A DNA stretch of 64,000 bases from JASHPR01 sp963833885 (GTDB taxonomy: Bacteria > Actinomycetota > Actinomycetes > Streptosporangiales > Streptosporangiaceae): positions 62,001-126,000 of the forward strand of contig CAWHZU010000016.1 in NCBI GenBank assembly GCA_963833885.1, in the 5' to 3' direction. Each line of letters starts with the position of its first letter. The first letter of the stretch is position 1. The notes below the pieces were generated by a model. The model searched no databases, had not been told where the DNA came from, and saw only the letters and a list, made by a program, of their open reading frames with translations. Both the position numbers and the translations under genes were made by a program. Below, one piece after another: positions 54,182-62,046 of this stretch.

Positions 54182-54209
54182 CCTAGACTAGAACATGTTC
54201 TAGTCTAGG
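54182..54209. promoter_or_regulatory. 28-bp perfect palindrome, KstR-type operator (hsaA / kshA)
   Basis: The core TAGAACATGTTCTA (54189-54202) is extended on both sides by CCTAGAC/GTCTAGG, giving a perfect 28-bp palindrome, the longest of the KstR-type sites here. It lies 47 bases upstream of hsaA and 27 bases upstream of the kshA ATG. Confidence 0.88.
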
Positions 54210-54236
54210 TGGTAGCAGCTGAGCATGGAGGGCTAC

Positions 54237-55391
54237 ATGACCGACCGGCACGGTGTTCGGGGGATCATCGCCGGACCGCCACCGGCCAGGTTCGCGCGCG
54301 GCTGGCACTGCCTCGGCCTGGCCGAGCGGTTCCGGGAGCCAGGCCCGCACGCCGTCGAAGCGTTCGGGACAAAGCTGGTGGTTTTTGCAGACTCCCGCGG
54401 GAAGCTGAACGTGCTCGACGGGTACTGCCGTCACATGGGCGGCGACCTGACCGAGGGCACCGTCAAGGGAGACCAGGTGGCCTGCCCGTTCCACGACTGG
54501 CGGTGGGGCGGCGACGGCAGGTGCGCGCGCATCCCGTACGCGGCGCGGGTTCCGCCGGCCGCGCGGACCCGGTCCTGGCTCACGCTCGAGCAGAACCGGC
54601 ACCTGTTCGTGTGGAACGACCCGCAGGGGAACCCGCCGCCCGAGCACGTGACGATCCCCCGGATCGAGGGCGCGTTCTCCAACGAGTGGTCCGAATGGAC
54701 CTGGGACTCGCTCCTGGTCGACGGCGCGAACTGCCGTGAGGTGATCGACAACGTCGTCGACATGGCGCACTTCTTCTACATCCACTTCGCGTTCCCGACC
54801 TACTTCAAGAACGTGTTCGAGGGCCACATCGCGTCGCAGTACCTGAACACCCGGGCCCGGCCGGACGTCGGCAGCGGCTCGAACTACGCGGATGGCGGCG
54901 AGAGCACGCTGCGTTCCGAGGCGTCATATTACGGGCCGTCGTACATGATCGACTACCTGTGGCACGACTACCACGGCATGGACATCGAGAGCGTGCTGAT
55001 CAACTGCCACTATCCGGTCACGCCCAACTCGTTTCGGCTGCAGTGGGGCGTGATCGTGAAGCGGCTGCCCGGGCTGTCCGACGAGCAGGCCAGCAAGTTC
55101 GCCCGCAAATTCGCCAAGTTCATCGGGCTGGGCTTCGAGCAGGATGTGGCGATCTGGACGCACAAGACCCGCGTCGACAACCCGCTGCTGTGCGCCGAAG
55201 ACGGCCCGGTCTACCAGCTGCGGCGCTGGTACGAGCAGTTCTACAGCGACGTAGAGGACATCAAGCCGTACATGGTCGAGCGCTACGAGTTCGAGGTGGA
55301 TACCACCCGCGCGGTAGCGGAATGGGAGCTCGAGGTGGCGGCGAACCTCGGTGCGCAGCCCGGCGAGGCGGCCGGAGCGTCCGGGGCGTGA
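54237..55391 (+). CDS. kshA: KshA, oxygenase of 3-ketosteroid 9alpha-hydroxylase
   Basis: 384 residues. ATG 54237 is preferred because the upstream ATG (54225) overlaps the GGAGGG Shine-Dalgarno. Rieske ligands are Cys64-X-His66 and Cys83-X2-His86 (YCRHMGG, CPFHDW). The mononuclear iron site has NVVDMAHFFYIHF with His178 and His183, offset by three from the M. tuberculosis ligands. It 9alpha-hydroxylates steroid-1,4-diene-3,17-dione-type substrates, which opens ring B. A small CxxC gene overlaps its stop. The reductase KshB is not in the window. Confidence 0.95.
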   Translation: MTDRHGVRGIIAGPPPARFARGWHCLGLAERFREPGPHAVEAFGTKLVVFADSRGKLNVLDGYCRHMGGDLTEGTVKGDQVACPFHDWRWGGDGRCARIPYAARVPPAARTRSWLTLEQNRHLFVWNDPQGNPPPEHVTIPRIEGAFSNEWSEWTWDSLLVDGANCREVIDNVVDMAHFFYIHFAFPTYFKNVFEGHIASQYLNTRARPDVGSGSNYADGGESTLRSEASYYGPSYMIDYLWHDYHGMDIESVLINCHYPVTPNSFRLQWGVIVKRLPGLSDEQASKFARKFAKFIGLGFEQDVAIWTHKTRVDNPLLCAEDGPVYQLRRWYEQFYSDVEDIKPYMVERYEFEVDTTRAVAEWELEVAANLGAQPGEAAGASGA

Positions 55392-55672
55392 GCGAAGCCG
55401 AGCGGCTCACCGTCGATCCTCCGGCCGACGAGCGGGAGGCCGGGTTCCAGCCGGTCGAGTGCGAGCGGTGCGGCGCGACCGCGCTGGTCGCCAAGTTCAG
55501 CCCGCAGCACACGAGCGTGCAGTGGAGCTTCGAGTCCGTGCACGCCTGCGCCGAGTTCAGTGCCCGGGCCGCGGCGGGCGAGCAGACCGCACTCATCGAC
55601 ACCTGCGCCAGCCTGCGCGACAGCATCGACCGGGCGGTGCGCGACGGCCGCCTGGAGATCCTGCCGCCCTGA
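55388..55672 (+). CDS. Small CxxC protein coupled to kshA
   Basis: 94 residues. GTG 55388 overlaps the kshA stop (GTGA), so translation is coupled. VECERCGATALVAKFSPQHT contains a CxxC pair, with Cys residues further on at SVHACAEF and LIDTCASL. There is no [2Fe-2S] plant-type ferredoxin or Rieske pattern. The C-terminal half is helical and charged. I do not recognise the family. Position suggests an accessory factor for the KshA oxygenase, perhaps metal-binding; this is inference. Confidence 0.75.
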   Translation: MSEAERLTVDPPADEREAGFQPVECERCGATALVAKFSPQHTSVQWSFESVHACAEFSARAAAGEQTALIDTCASLRDSIDRAVRDGRLEILPP

Positions 55673-55697
55673 CCGCCGCCGTGACCGCCGGGTGCGG

Positions 55698-56528
55698 CTA
55701 GCGCGACGATTGCCAGCGGCGGACGGCGAGCACGCCGGGCACCGCGGCGAGGACGAGCGTCCAGGCCGCCAGGTGGAGCACGGGAACCGCGAGCGGGCCG
55801 CCGTCGGCGAGGGCCCTGATCACCGCGACCGCGGATGAGACCGGGTTGACCCGGGCGATCGGCTGCATCCACCCGGCCAGCCGGCCCACCGGGGCGTAGC
55901 CGGAGCTGACGAAGGCCAGCGGGATGAACGGGAAGTACAGGGCGCGCTCGGCGGTCTCCACGTCGCCGATGAGCAGGGCCAGCAACGCGCAGGTGATGCC
56001 GAGCGCGGTACCGAACCCGACCGCCACCGCGACGATCCCGGCGATCCCGGCCAGGCCGGTGTGCACCCGGAAGCCGAGCAGGCTGCCCACGCCGATCATG
56101 ACCAGGGCCTGCGCGAAGTAGACCACGGTGTCGGAGGCGGACCGGCCGATCAGCGCGGCGCTGCGCGGCATCGGCAGCGACCGGAACCGGTCGGCCAGGC
56201 CGGTGTCGGCGTCCCTGACGATGGCCAGCCCGGTGACCGGCGCGGTCAGCACCACGTTCTGGATCATGATTCCGGGGATGAGGAACTGCCGGTAGCTGGC
56301 CCCGCCCACCGAGGAGGCCAGGTTCTCCATCACGGACACGAACAGCACCATGATCAGCACAGGCTGCAGCAGCGGGTAGATCAGCCGGGCCGGGCTGGCC
56401 CGCAGCACCCGGAGGTAGCGGCCGGCGATGAGCCCGCTGTCGCGCACCAGCGCGCCGGGACCTGGGCGTTCGTCCCGCTGCCCGGCCAGCTGCGCCGGGC
56501 CGGAACCGGTCAGGCTGGCCTGCGTCAT
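55698..56528 (-). CDS. ABC-2 type permease (DrrB-like)
   Basis: 276 residues from ATG 56528, which overlaps the stop of the ATPase gene by 4 bases. Six transmembrane helices. RASPARLIYPLLQPVLIMVLF, DADTGLADRFRSLPMPRSAAL and PLAFVSSGYAPVGRLAGWMQPIARVNPVS are typical of DrrB/ABC-2 drug exporters. With the ATPase it makes an exporter, probably for a hydrophobic compound. Confidence 0.9.
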   Translation of the reverse strand: MTQASLTGSGPAQLAGQRDERPGPGALVRDSGLIAGRYLRVLRASPARLIYPLLQPVLIMVLFVSVMENLASSVGGASYRQFLIPGIMIQNVVLTAPVTGLAIVRDADTGLADRFRSLPMPRSAALIGRSASDTVVYFAQALVMIGVGSLLGFRVHTGLAGIAGIVAVAVGFGTALGITCALLALLIGDVETAERALYFPFIPLAFVSSGYAPVGRLAGWMQPIARVNPVSSAVAVIRALADGGPLAVPVLHLAAWTLVLAAVPGVLAVRRWQSSR

Positions 56529-57502
56529 CCCGCCTCCGCCCCGGTCATGGCGGTGGTCCCGGCCGTCAGGGCGAGGAACGCCTCGTCGAGAGACGGCTGG
56601 CGCAGCGAGATGTCGGCCACGCCGATCCCGTCCGCCCGCAGCGCGTCGGCGGCGGACAGCAGGGTGCCAAGACCGTCGCGGGCGACGATGGCCAGCCGCC
56701 GGGACGCCTCGTCCACCTGCAGGTCGGCTGGCGCAAACCGGGCACCGAGCGCCGCTCTCGCCGCCGCGGCGTCCTGGCCCGCCAGCAGCACGTCCACGAC
56801 CTGTGTTCCGGTGCGCGCCTTCAGCTCGGCCGCGGTGCCGGCGGCGATGACCCGGCCGTGGTCCAGCACGTGCACGGCGTCCGCGAACCGGTCCGCTTCC
56901 TCGAGGTACTGGGTGGTCAGCAGCATCGTCGTGCCGGCGTCGCGCAGTTCCCTGAGCGCTGCCCAGAGCTCGACCCGGCTGCCGGGGTCGAGCCCCGTGG
57001 TCGGCTCGTCCAGGATCAGCAGCGCGGGCCGGTTCATCAGGCTGGCCGCCAGGTCCAGGCGGCGGCGCATGCCGCCGGAGTAGGTGCGCACTGCTCGCCC
57101 GGCCGCGTCGGCCAGGCCGAAACGCTCGGCGAGCTGGCCGGCCCTCCGCCGGGCCTCCTGCCGCCCGAGCCCGGCGAGCCGGCCGATCAGCACCAGGTTG
57201 TCGCGGCCCCGCAGCGCCTCGTCGAGCCCGGCGAACTGCCCGGTCAGCCCGATCCCGGAACGCACCGCGTACGGGAAGGCCGTCACGTCGCGGCCGAGCA
57301 CCCGGACGGTGCCCGAATCCGGGCGCAGCAGCGTGGCGAAGATGCGGACCAGGGTCGTCTTTCCCGCCCCGTTCGGGCCGAGCAGCGCGGTCAGCGAGCC
57401 GGACGGAACCGTGAGGTCGACGCCGCGCAGCGCCTGGACGGTACCGAACGACTTGACCACGCCCGATGCCTCTATCGCCGGTCCCCCGGCCGGAGCGGTC
57501 AT
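56525..57502 (-). CDS. ABC transporter ATPase (DrrA-like)
   Basis: 325 residues. Walker A LLGPNGAGKTTLVRIF, Q-loop LTGQFAGLDEAL, signature YSGGMRRRLDLAASLM, Walker B ALLILDEPTTGLDPGSR, and switch His replaced by Gln in LLTTQYLEEADRF, as is usual in DrrA. The C-terminal ~90 residues are the DrrA-type regulatory extension. The ATG is placed 6 bases from a TAGCCT -10 box, so the transcript is probably leaderless. It is divergent from marR. Confidence 0.92.
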   Translation of the reverse strand: MTAPAGGPAIEASGVVKSFGTVQALRGVDLTVPSGSLTALLGPNGAGKTTLVRIFATLLRPDSGTVRVLGRDVTAFPYAVRSGIGLTGQFAGLDEALRGRDNLVLIGRLAGLGRQEARRRAGQLAERFGLADAAGRAVRTYSGGMRRRLDLAASLMNRPALLILDEPTTGLDPGSRVELWAALRELRDAGTTMLLTTQYLEEADRFADAVHVLDHGRVIAAGTAAELKARTGTQVVDVLLAGQDAAAARAALGARFAPADLQVDEASRRLAIVARDGLGTLLSAADALRADGIGVADISLRQPSLDEAFLALTAGTTAMTGAEAG

Positions 57503-57539
57503 ATTGTGAGGCTAGCACTTAATGAAGTAGGCTCACAAT
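57503..57539. promoter_or_regulatory. Symmetric bidirectional leaderless promoter/operator (ABC exporter / marR)
   Basis: The whole 37-bp gap is symmetric: ATTGTGAG (57503-57510) pairs with CTCACAAT (57532-57539), with ACTT/AAGT inside. Towards marR: -35 TTGTGA (57504-57509), 18-base spacer, -10 TAGGCT (57528-57533), then 6 bases to GTG. Towards the ATPase: the same layout in reverse with TTGTGA and TAGCCT. MarR bound in the centre would block both. Confidence 0.72.
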
Positions 57540-58100
57540 GTGTCTGACACAGGAACTTCTGAGGCAGCGCTCTCCGGACGGGCTGACCTGTCCTCGGCGC
57601 TCGGGATGGACTTGCCCGAACGGGTCATGGGGCGGTTGTTCGCGCTGGCGCCTCGGCTGGTCGAGATCCAGGATCTTGGAGCACGCGAGTACGGGATGAG
57701 CTACGCGCGCGGCCGGGTGGTGGCGGCGCTGCACGCGCTGGGGCCGGTGAAGATGCGAAGGCTGAGCCAGGCGGTCGGCGTCACCCCGCGGACCATCACC
57801 GGCCTGGTCGACGCGCTGGAGGCCGACGGCTGGGTCGTACGGCAAGCCGATCCCGGCGACCGCCGCGCGACCATCGTGGCGCTCACCCCGGCCGCCGGCT
57901 CATCGTTCGCCCGGCTGCTGCAGGCCTATAGCGGCCTAGCCCAGGATCTGGTCGGGGACATACCCGAGGCGGACCTGCGGTGTGCCATCGCCGTGATCGA
58001 GCTCATCGCGGACCGGCTGGACGAGGTGGTGCGCCAGGGCACCGCGGCATTCGACGCCGATCCGGCACCGCCGCCCAAGGACCTGCGGAAGAAACCCTGA
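57540..58100 (+). CDS. MarR family regulator
   Basis: 186 residues from GTG 57540. The winged helix spans ~50-120 (ARGRVVAALHALGPVKMRRL, VTPRTITGLVDALEADGWVV, ADPGDRRATIVALTPAAG), with dimerisation helices on either side. It probably represses itself and the divergent DrrAB-like exporter through the symmetric 37-bp intergenic region. The start codon is directly after the palindrome, so no ribosome-binding site is present. Confidence 0.88.
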   Translation: MSDTGTSEAALSGRADLSSALGMDLPERVMGRLFALAPRLVEIQDLGAREYGMSYARGRVVAALHALGPVKMRRLSQAVGVTPRTITGLVDALEADGWVVRQADPGDRRATIVALTPAAGSSFARLLQAYSGLAQDLVGDIPEADLRCAIAVIELIADRLDEVVRQGTAAFDADPAPPPKDLRKKP

Positions 58101-58122
58101 CGACCATGAGTTGCCTGCTTAT

Positions 58123-59151
58123 GTGACTCAGCTGCCGCTTTCCGTTCTGGATCTTTCTCCGGTTGCCGTCGGGACCACATCGGGCCAGGCGCTGAACAAC
58201 ACCACCAAGCTGGCCAGGCGCACGGAGGAACTCGGCTACCGGCGGTTCTGGGTGGCCGAGCACCACAACATGCCGGCGATCGCCAGCTCGGCGCCCGCGG
58301 TGCTGATCGGCCACCTGGCGGACGCGACGTCCACGATCCGGGTCGGCTCGGGCGGCGTGATGCTGCCCAACCACGCCCCGCTGGTGATCGCCGAGCAGTT
58401 CGGCACGCTCGAGGCGCTGCACCCGGGGCGGATCGACCTGGGCATCGGGCGGGCACCCGGCACCGACCAGCTCACCGCGCTGGCACTGCGGCGCACGATG
58501 GAGGGCCTGTCCGGCGAGAAGTTCCCCGAGGAGCTGCTGGACCTGATCAGGCTGTTCGCCGGGGACGCCAGGGCGCGGGTCACCGCGACGCCGGGCGCCG
58601 GCGACATGCCCGCGCTCTGGCTGCTGGGATCGAGCGGGTACAGCGCGCAGCTGGCCGGCATGCTCGGCCTGCCGTTCTCGTTTGCGCACCACTTCAGCTC
58701 CACCAACACGCTGCCCGCGCTGCAGATGTACCGGGAGCAGTTCCGGCCGTCGCAGTGGCTGGAGCAGCCGTACGCGATGGTCGCGGTGAACACGATCTGC
58801 GCCGACACCGACGAACGCGCCAAGTGGCTGGCCGGGCCCGCGGTGCTGTCGTTCATGCGGCTGCGCACCGGAAATCTGCAGCCGCTGGCCACCCCCGACG
58901 AGGCAGCCGCCCACCCGTACACGCCCGAAGAGCGGGAGATGGCCTGGAGCCGGTTCGACCAGCAGGCCATCGGCTCTCCGGACACGGTCCGCACGCAGCT
59001 GTCCGGGCTGCTCGAGCGCACCCAGGCCAACGAGCTGATGCTCACGACCATGGTGTACGACATCGCCGACCGGATCCGCTCGTTCGAGCTGATCTCGGAG
59101 AAGGTCGCGCCGAGCCTGCAGGTCGGCTCCGAGGGCAGCCAGCCGGCGTAA
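58123..59151 (+). CDS. LLM-class flavin-dependent oxidoreductase
   Basis: About 342 residues. LPLSVLDLSPVAVGTTSGQA, YRRFWVAEHHNMPAIASSAPAVLIGHLA, GRIDLGIGRAPGTD and WLLGSSGYSAQLAGMLGLPFSFAHHF are the pattern of the MsnO8/YhbW-like luciferase-like monooxygenases (F420- or FMN-dependent). GTG 58123 gives the usual N-terminus (VTQLPLSVLDLSPV); TTG 58111 is an alternative; neither has a clear Shine-Dalgarno. It follows marR in the same direction by 22 bases and may be co-regulated. Confidence 0.85.
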   Translation: MTQLPLSVLDLSPVAVGTTSGQALNNTTKLARRTEELGYRRFWVAEHHNMPAIASSAPAVLIGHLADATSTIRVGSGGVMLPNHAPLVIAEQFGTLEALHPGRIDLGIGRAPGTDQLTALALRRTMEGLSGEKFPEELLDLIRLFAGDARARVTATPGAGDMPALWLLGSSGYSAQLAGMLGLPFSFAHHFSSTNTLPALQMYREQFRPSQWLEQPYAMVAVNTICADTDERAKWLAGPAVLSFMRLRTGNLQPLATPDEAAAHPYTPEEREMAWSRFDQQAIGSPDTVRTQLSGLLERTQANELMLTTMVYDIADRIRSFELISEKVAPSLQVGSEGSQPA

Positions 59152-59243
59152 CCGGCTCTGCCGCCATTTCCCGAATGCGCGGAACCGCCGCGCCAGCGGC
59201 GCCGTCCTAGCTGCGGCACGTTGGTGAGCGGAGGGCGGCGGCC

Positions 59244-60266
59244 ATGAGTCGACGGAGGACGGTCGATCGACGGCGCAACCTCATGCGGGCCGTCGATCGG
59301 CGGCGCAGGGTCATGCGGGCCGTCGATCGGCGGCGCAGGGTCATGGGAGCTGTCGCCACGGTGGCGATCATGGCGTGCCTGGCCGGGTGCGGTAGCGTCG
59401 CCGCCCGGACCGCCGCAGCGAGCGGACCGAGCCGCGGGCGGCCCGCCCGCACCCATGACGCCAAGTCCTCCAGCGCCCCCGCTGTGCCGGCCGTGGGCAC
59501 CACGGCTGAAGCGGAGGCCGAGGCGCGTCACCTGCTGGCCGAGCTGGTGCTGCCTAGCGGGGCGCGGCGCCTTCCCGGGCGGCCGGTCCCGGGCGCGGTG
59601 TCCTCGCCAGGCCAGAACCTGGGCACCGGGTTTGACCGGTACCGGCTCTTCAGCCTTCCGGTGTCGATGGAAGCCGCGCAGCAGTTTGTGCAAGCGCACC
59701 TGCCGGCCGGCCTGACGTCCGGCGGCACGGGCTCGGGCAGCGACGGAGGCGGTCCGGAGTACGACGTGGTGACCGCGGACGTGGCGCCGCGCGCCGTCCC
59801 GGCCGGCATCTACACAGCCCAGCTCGTCTACACGATCGCGCCCGACGCCGACGGCGGATCGGTGCTGCGTGCCGACGCGCAGATCATCATCTACCCGGCC
59901 CGCTCGGCGGCCGAGTACCTGGACCCGGCCGACATCCGCTCGGTCACCGTGAGCCACACTGCGCCGGACCCGGCCAGCCGGACGATCACCTCGCGGCCGG
60001 AGATCGCCCGGCTGGCGCGCCTGGTGGACGGCGAGCACGCCTTCCCGCTGGGACTCGTCTTCTCGTGCCCGGCCGAGCTCCCGCCCAGCTACCAGCTGAC
60101 GTTCACCCCGGTGTCCGCCAGCCGGCCCACGGTGGTGATCGACCCGGGCAACTGCATGGGCGACGGCGTCTTCGCAGGCGGCGTGCGCCAGCCCGGGCTC
60201 GTCGACGCCGGCCTGTTGTCCGTCACCCAGCGGCTCTTGCCCCACCCCAAGACAGCCTCGCCCTAG
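59244..60266 (+). CDS. Lipoprotein of unknown function with repeated signal-peptide n-region
   Basis: 340 residues from ATG 59244 (GGAGGG nine bases upstream). The N-terminus holds three 10-residue repeats (TVDRRRNLMRA, VDRRRRVMRA, VDRRRRVMGA) before the hydrophobic core VATVAIMACLAGC with lipobox Cys ~49. Internal Met codons could give shorter, more normal signal peptides. The mature protein (Ala/Pro-rich linker, then LLAELVLPSGARRLPGRPVP and beta-rich segments to the end) belongs to no family I know. Confidence 0.72.
   Translation: MSRRRTVDRRRNLMRAVDRRRRVMRAVDRRRRVMGAVATVAIMACLAGCGSVAARTAAASGPSRGRPARTHDAKSSSAPAVPAVGTTAEAEAEARHLLAELVLPSGARRLPGRPVPGAVSSPGQNLGTGFDRYRLFSLPVSMEAAQQFVQAHLPAGLTSGGTGSGSDGGGPEYDVVTADVAPRAVPAGIYTAQLVYTIAPDADGGSVLRADAQIIIYPARSAAEYLDPADIRSVTVSHTAPDPASRTITSRPEIARLARLVDGEHAFPLGLVFSCPAELPPSYQLTFTPVSASRPTVVIDPGNCMGDGVFAGGVRQPGLVDAGLLSVTQRLLPHPKTASP
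59262..59351. repeat. 30-bp in-frame tandem repeat, three copies
   Basis: Copies at 59262-59291, 59292-59321 and 59322-59351 (unit starts GTCGATCGGCGGCGCAGGGT). The frame of the lipoprotein is kept. Confidence 0.9.
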
Positions 60267-61255
60267 GGCAAGTGCCAGATCTGTGTGGTGCAGAGCCAGA
60301 ACACAAGGGCGGCGAGCGCCAGGAAGACCACGGACGCCATGGCGCCCATGGCGTTCACGCGGGCGTCGGCGCGGCCGCCCTCTGGCTCCAGCCAGAACCG
60401 CAGGACGCGGGTGACGATCGGCATCACCACCCAGGTCAGCAGCGCGACCGACAGGATGTTGCCGATCAGCAGGCTCTCCCACAGCTCCGCCTTCTTCCAG
60501 AGCTCGCTGATCGCCAGGGTGAGCAGGACGACCGTTGGGTAAAGCCCGACGAGCACCGAGAGCGCGGTCTTCCACTTCGCCGGGGCTTCGCCGCCCTCGT
60601 CCCCGCCCGCCGGCGCGAACCAGCTGCCGAACGGCGAGGAGATGCGCTTCAGGCTGAAGTTCTTGAAGCGCTTGCCCTCGTCCAGCAGCCGCTGGCGCTC
60701 GGCCGACTCCAGCCAAGCGTCGAGATGCTCGTCGGAGTCGAACCGGTAGAGCGCCGTCCACTCGTCCTGGACCCCGGCCACGGGCCGGAACAGCTCCGCC
60801 CCGCGGAACCCGTCAAACCCTTGCTCTGCGTCTGTTACCCGGTCCTGCCAGGCGAGGAAGGCGTCCTCGTCGGTCGGGTTGACCGGGTGCGAGACAACGA
60901 CGGTGACCACATCGGACTCGTCCTCCCGGACGAGCACGTTCTGTGACGCCTGCCCGTCGAAGAGGCCGACGCCGCGCCCGATGAGCTCGCTGCGCTGCTT
61001 GCTGGTGAGCCACGACTCGAGATGCGGCTTCGAGTCGAAACGGTAGACGACGGTCCACTCGTCATCGCCGGCGGAAGGCGCGACGTCGTTGCCGAGATAT
61101 CCGGCAAACTCGGCGACAGCCCGGTTGACGTCCTCCTGCCAGTGCCGGACGTCGCCCTCCCGCCCCTGCTTCATCCGCTGAGCGACGACCACTGTTGCCG
61201 GGCTGCGCTCCTCCGCATCCGCCTGCGGATCCGCGGCCCCGTGGCGGCTGGGCAC
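60263..61255 (-). CDS. Membrane protein with two antibiotic-biosynthesis-monooxygenase (ABM) domains
   Basis: 330 residues from GTG 61255. Two ABM-type ferredoxin-like domains (~20-105 and ~115-205) repeat the pattern DEWTVVYRFDSKPHLESWL and DEWTALYRFDSDEHLDAWL. Three transmembrane helices follow (~235-255, ~265-290, ~305-325). Such fusions are annotated only as ABM-domain proteins and their substrate is unknown. It starts one base after the deaminase stop, so they are cotranscribed. Confidence 0.82.
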   Translation of the reverse strand: MPSRHGAADPQADAEERSPATVVVAQRMKQGREGDVRHWQEDVNRAVAEFAGYLGNDVAPSAGDDEWTVVYRFDSKPHLESWLTSKQRSELIGRGVGLFDGQASQNVLVREDESDVVTVVVSHPVNPTDEDAFLAWQDRVTDAEQGFDGFRGAELFRPVAGVQDEWTALYRFDSDEHLDAWLESAERQRLLDEGKRFKNFSLKRISSPFGSWFAPAGGDEGGEAPAKWKTALSVLVGLYPTVVLLTLAISELWKKAELWESLLIGNILSVALLTWVVMPIVTRVLRFWLEPEGGRADARVNAMGAMASVVFLALAALVFWLCTTQIWHLP

Positions 61256-61256
61256 G

Positions 61257-61835
61257 TCAGTACGGGTGCTTGTCCGGCTTCTCGGACCAGGCCTTGTACG
61301 CCACCTCGCCGAGGTCGGTGCGGAACTGGCTGATCTTGATGCTGCGATCCTCGTAGGGCTTTTCGAAGTCCTCGTACTGGAACTGGTCGCTGAAGCCGAT
61401 TTCGCTGGTCGCGTCCAGGTCGCAGGCGAAGTACACGGCGTCGATGCGGGCCCAGTAGATGGCGCTCATGCACATCGGGCACGGGGCACCGCTGATGAAG
61501 ATCTCGTGGCCCTTGAGCATCTTTGCCCGCTCAGGGACGCGGTCGGGTGAGCCGGCCGGGCGGGGGATGAACTGCAGCGTGGACTCGTTCTGGTTCTGCG
61601 CCGAGATGCTCGGCGCCTCGGGATTGAGGCTGGCCACCGCCTTGCGGATCGTCTCGACCTCCGCGTGGGCCGTGATATCCCCGGTGAGCAGGACGCGGTT
61701 CTGGCCGCGGGCGACGATCTTGCCATCCTTGGCGATCACCGCCCCGAAGGGCCCGCCCCAGTTGTTGTCCACCGACTCCTTGGCGAGCCGACACGCCTCT
61801 TCCATCAAGTCATCGCGCGTCATCGTTGCCATCAT
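61257..61835 (-). CDS. Nucleoside/nucleobase deaminase, CMP/dCMP-type zinc family
   Basis: 192 residues. Zinc and catalytic sites are ITAHAEVETIRKA (His and Glu) and GAPCPMCMSAIYWARID (PCxxC), with NNWGGPFGAVIAKDGKIVARGQN upstream, as in guanine deaminase/TadA relatives. ATG 61835 and ATG 61832 follow GGAAGGGG; the second has the better spacing. Guanine deaminase-like activity is the best guess. It leads the operon with the double-ABM membrane protein. Confidence 0.87.
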   Translation of the reverse strand: MMATMTRDDLMEEACRLAKESVDNNWGGPFGAVIAKDGKIVARGQNRVLLTGDITAHAEVETIRKAVASLNPEAPSISAQNQNESTLQFIPRPAGSPDRVPERAKMLKGHEIFISGAPCPMCMSAIYWARIDAVYFACDLDATSEIGFSDQFQYEDFEKPYEDRSIKISQFRTDLGEVAYKAWSEKPDKHPY

Positions 61836-62046
61836 GATCCCCTTCCCCGACGTAGAGCACCATGGGCTTGGCCCTGCAGGCTTGTGGCGATGTGATCGCC
61901 GCTAGCCCCGCCCCCGTTGACATGACGGGCCGACCGCAGCAGACGAGCGAGTTCCCCGATTTACCCCCCGTCGGCAGCTCCCCGTGCCGCCAGCTTGACC
62001 CCTGGCGACCTTCCTTCCACGGTTTCCTGGCCCCAAAACACCCCAA

